Shown here piece after piece: positions 63,845 to 64,000 of a stretch of DNA of 64,000 nt. The notes beneath the pieces were generated by a model. The model saw nothing but the letters and a program-made list of their open reading frames with translations, did no database searches and was not told the origin of the DNA. The stretch is taken from positions 2,399,041-2,463,040 of the forward strand of contig NZ_CP087952.1 in assembly GCF_028752835.1 (NCBI RefSeq), written 5' to 3'. How positions within the stretch are numbered: the first letter of the stretch is position 1; every line of letters begins with the position of its first letter. Source of the DNA: Desulfosarcina sp. BuS5 (lineage in GTDB: Bacteria; Desulfobacterota; Desulfobacteria; Desulfobacterales; BuS5). Made by a program: the position numbers and the translations under genes.

Positions 63845-64000
63845 ATGCCAATAAAAAAAAATGAAAAATCAAAATTTTCCTTAAAATTGAGCCTGATATT
63901 TGTAGTAATTATTATCCTTATTATTGCAGGATTATGGATAGTGTCAAAATATAAACCTGTTGTAACTGATACTACAGAAGTTAAGCCAATTCAGGTTAAA
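63845..64000 (+). CDS. Membrane-anchored protein, partial at window end
   Basis: 52 codons are visible from ATG 63845, with GAGGGA upstream. They show a basic start (PIKKNEKSKFSLK), one long hydrophobic helix (SLIFVVIIILIIAGLWIV), then a polar part that runs off the window. This is consistent with an inner-membrane anchor and periplasmic domain. The family cannot be told. Confidence 0.55.
   Translation, partial: MPIKKNEKSKFSLKLSLIFVVIIILIIAGLWIVSKYKPVVTDTTEVKPIQVK

Noticed and set aside
1-64000. tRNA or rRNA genes
   Set aside because: No cloverleaf or conserved rRNA segment was recognised by eye; a covariance-model scan would be needed to exclude a tRNA.

Overview
This window comes from an AT-rich Gram-negative sulfate-reducing bacterium, most likely a member of the Desulfobacterales (Desulfobacterota). 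The diagnosis rests on dissimilatory sulfate-reduction genes in one block: aprB-aprA (adenylylsulfate reductase), qmoA-qmoB-qmoC (quinone-interacting oxidoreductase) and sat (ATP sulfurylase). The outer-membrane genes (lptE, a Wza-type exporter, an outer-membrane barrel) show a diderm envelope. No rRNA, tRNA or CRISPR array was recognised.

Region 1 (1-27.7 kb) makes envelope carbohydrates. It opens with an unusual four-gene run: an AroB-like sugar-phosphate cyclase, an SDR dehydrogenase, a LicC-like nucleotidyltransferase and a CDP-alcohol phosphatidyltransferase. Together these could build and activate a cyclitol and transfer it to a lipid or glycan; this is the best candidate here for an undescribed pathway. 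An MsbA-type ABC exporter, a GT-B-like protein of unknown specificity, three GT4 and one GT2 glycosyltransferases, a WcaF-type acetyltransferase, a nucleotide-sugar epimerase and a WbpL-type phosphoglycosyl transferase follow. The epimerase/WbpL pair is split by one intact and one broken AAA-ATPase-like/PD-(D/E)XK gene. A third remnant of that family overlaps the end of the wbpL-like gene, and a truncated DUF4143-type ATPase lies beyond it. A second initiating transferase (WecA/TagO-like) then leads an EPS locus of the PEP-CTERM/exosortase-associated type: TPR lipoprotein, Wza-like export protein, outer-membrane barrel, Wzz-like chain-length protein, BY-kinase and an ExeA-like ATPase. No exosortase is in view.

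Region 2 (27.8-42 kb) is mostly housekeeping: a thiolase, a small membrane protein, an AI-2E family permease, gyrA, gpsA, a small Cys protein, pgk, a TVP38/DedA-type protein, an unknown 353-residue protein, a GNAT and a dGTPase-like HD hydrolase. Three cysteine-cluster (YkgJ-type) proteins follow. Two of them are full-length paralogues in opposite orientation around an SDR-like protein that lacks the catalytic lysine.

Region 3 (42-53 kb) is the sulfate-activation and reduction block. aprBA ends at a clear terminator. qmoAB is separated from qmoC by a strong hairpin and a 109-bp miniature inverted-repeat element. qmoC and sat converge on a two-way terminator surrounded by three palindromic repeats. 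A CaCA-type exchanger lies upstream of sat.

Region 4 (53-64 kb) carries hisD with a complete IS4-family insertion 58 bp upstream of its start, serC, an unknown membrane protein, rpsT, lptE, leuS, rng and the start of a membrane-anchored protein cut by the window edge.

Several families of dispersed palindromic repeats sit between genes throughout. All gene calls are from reading motifs and context; no similarity search was run.
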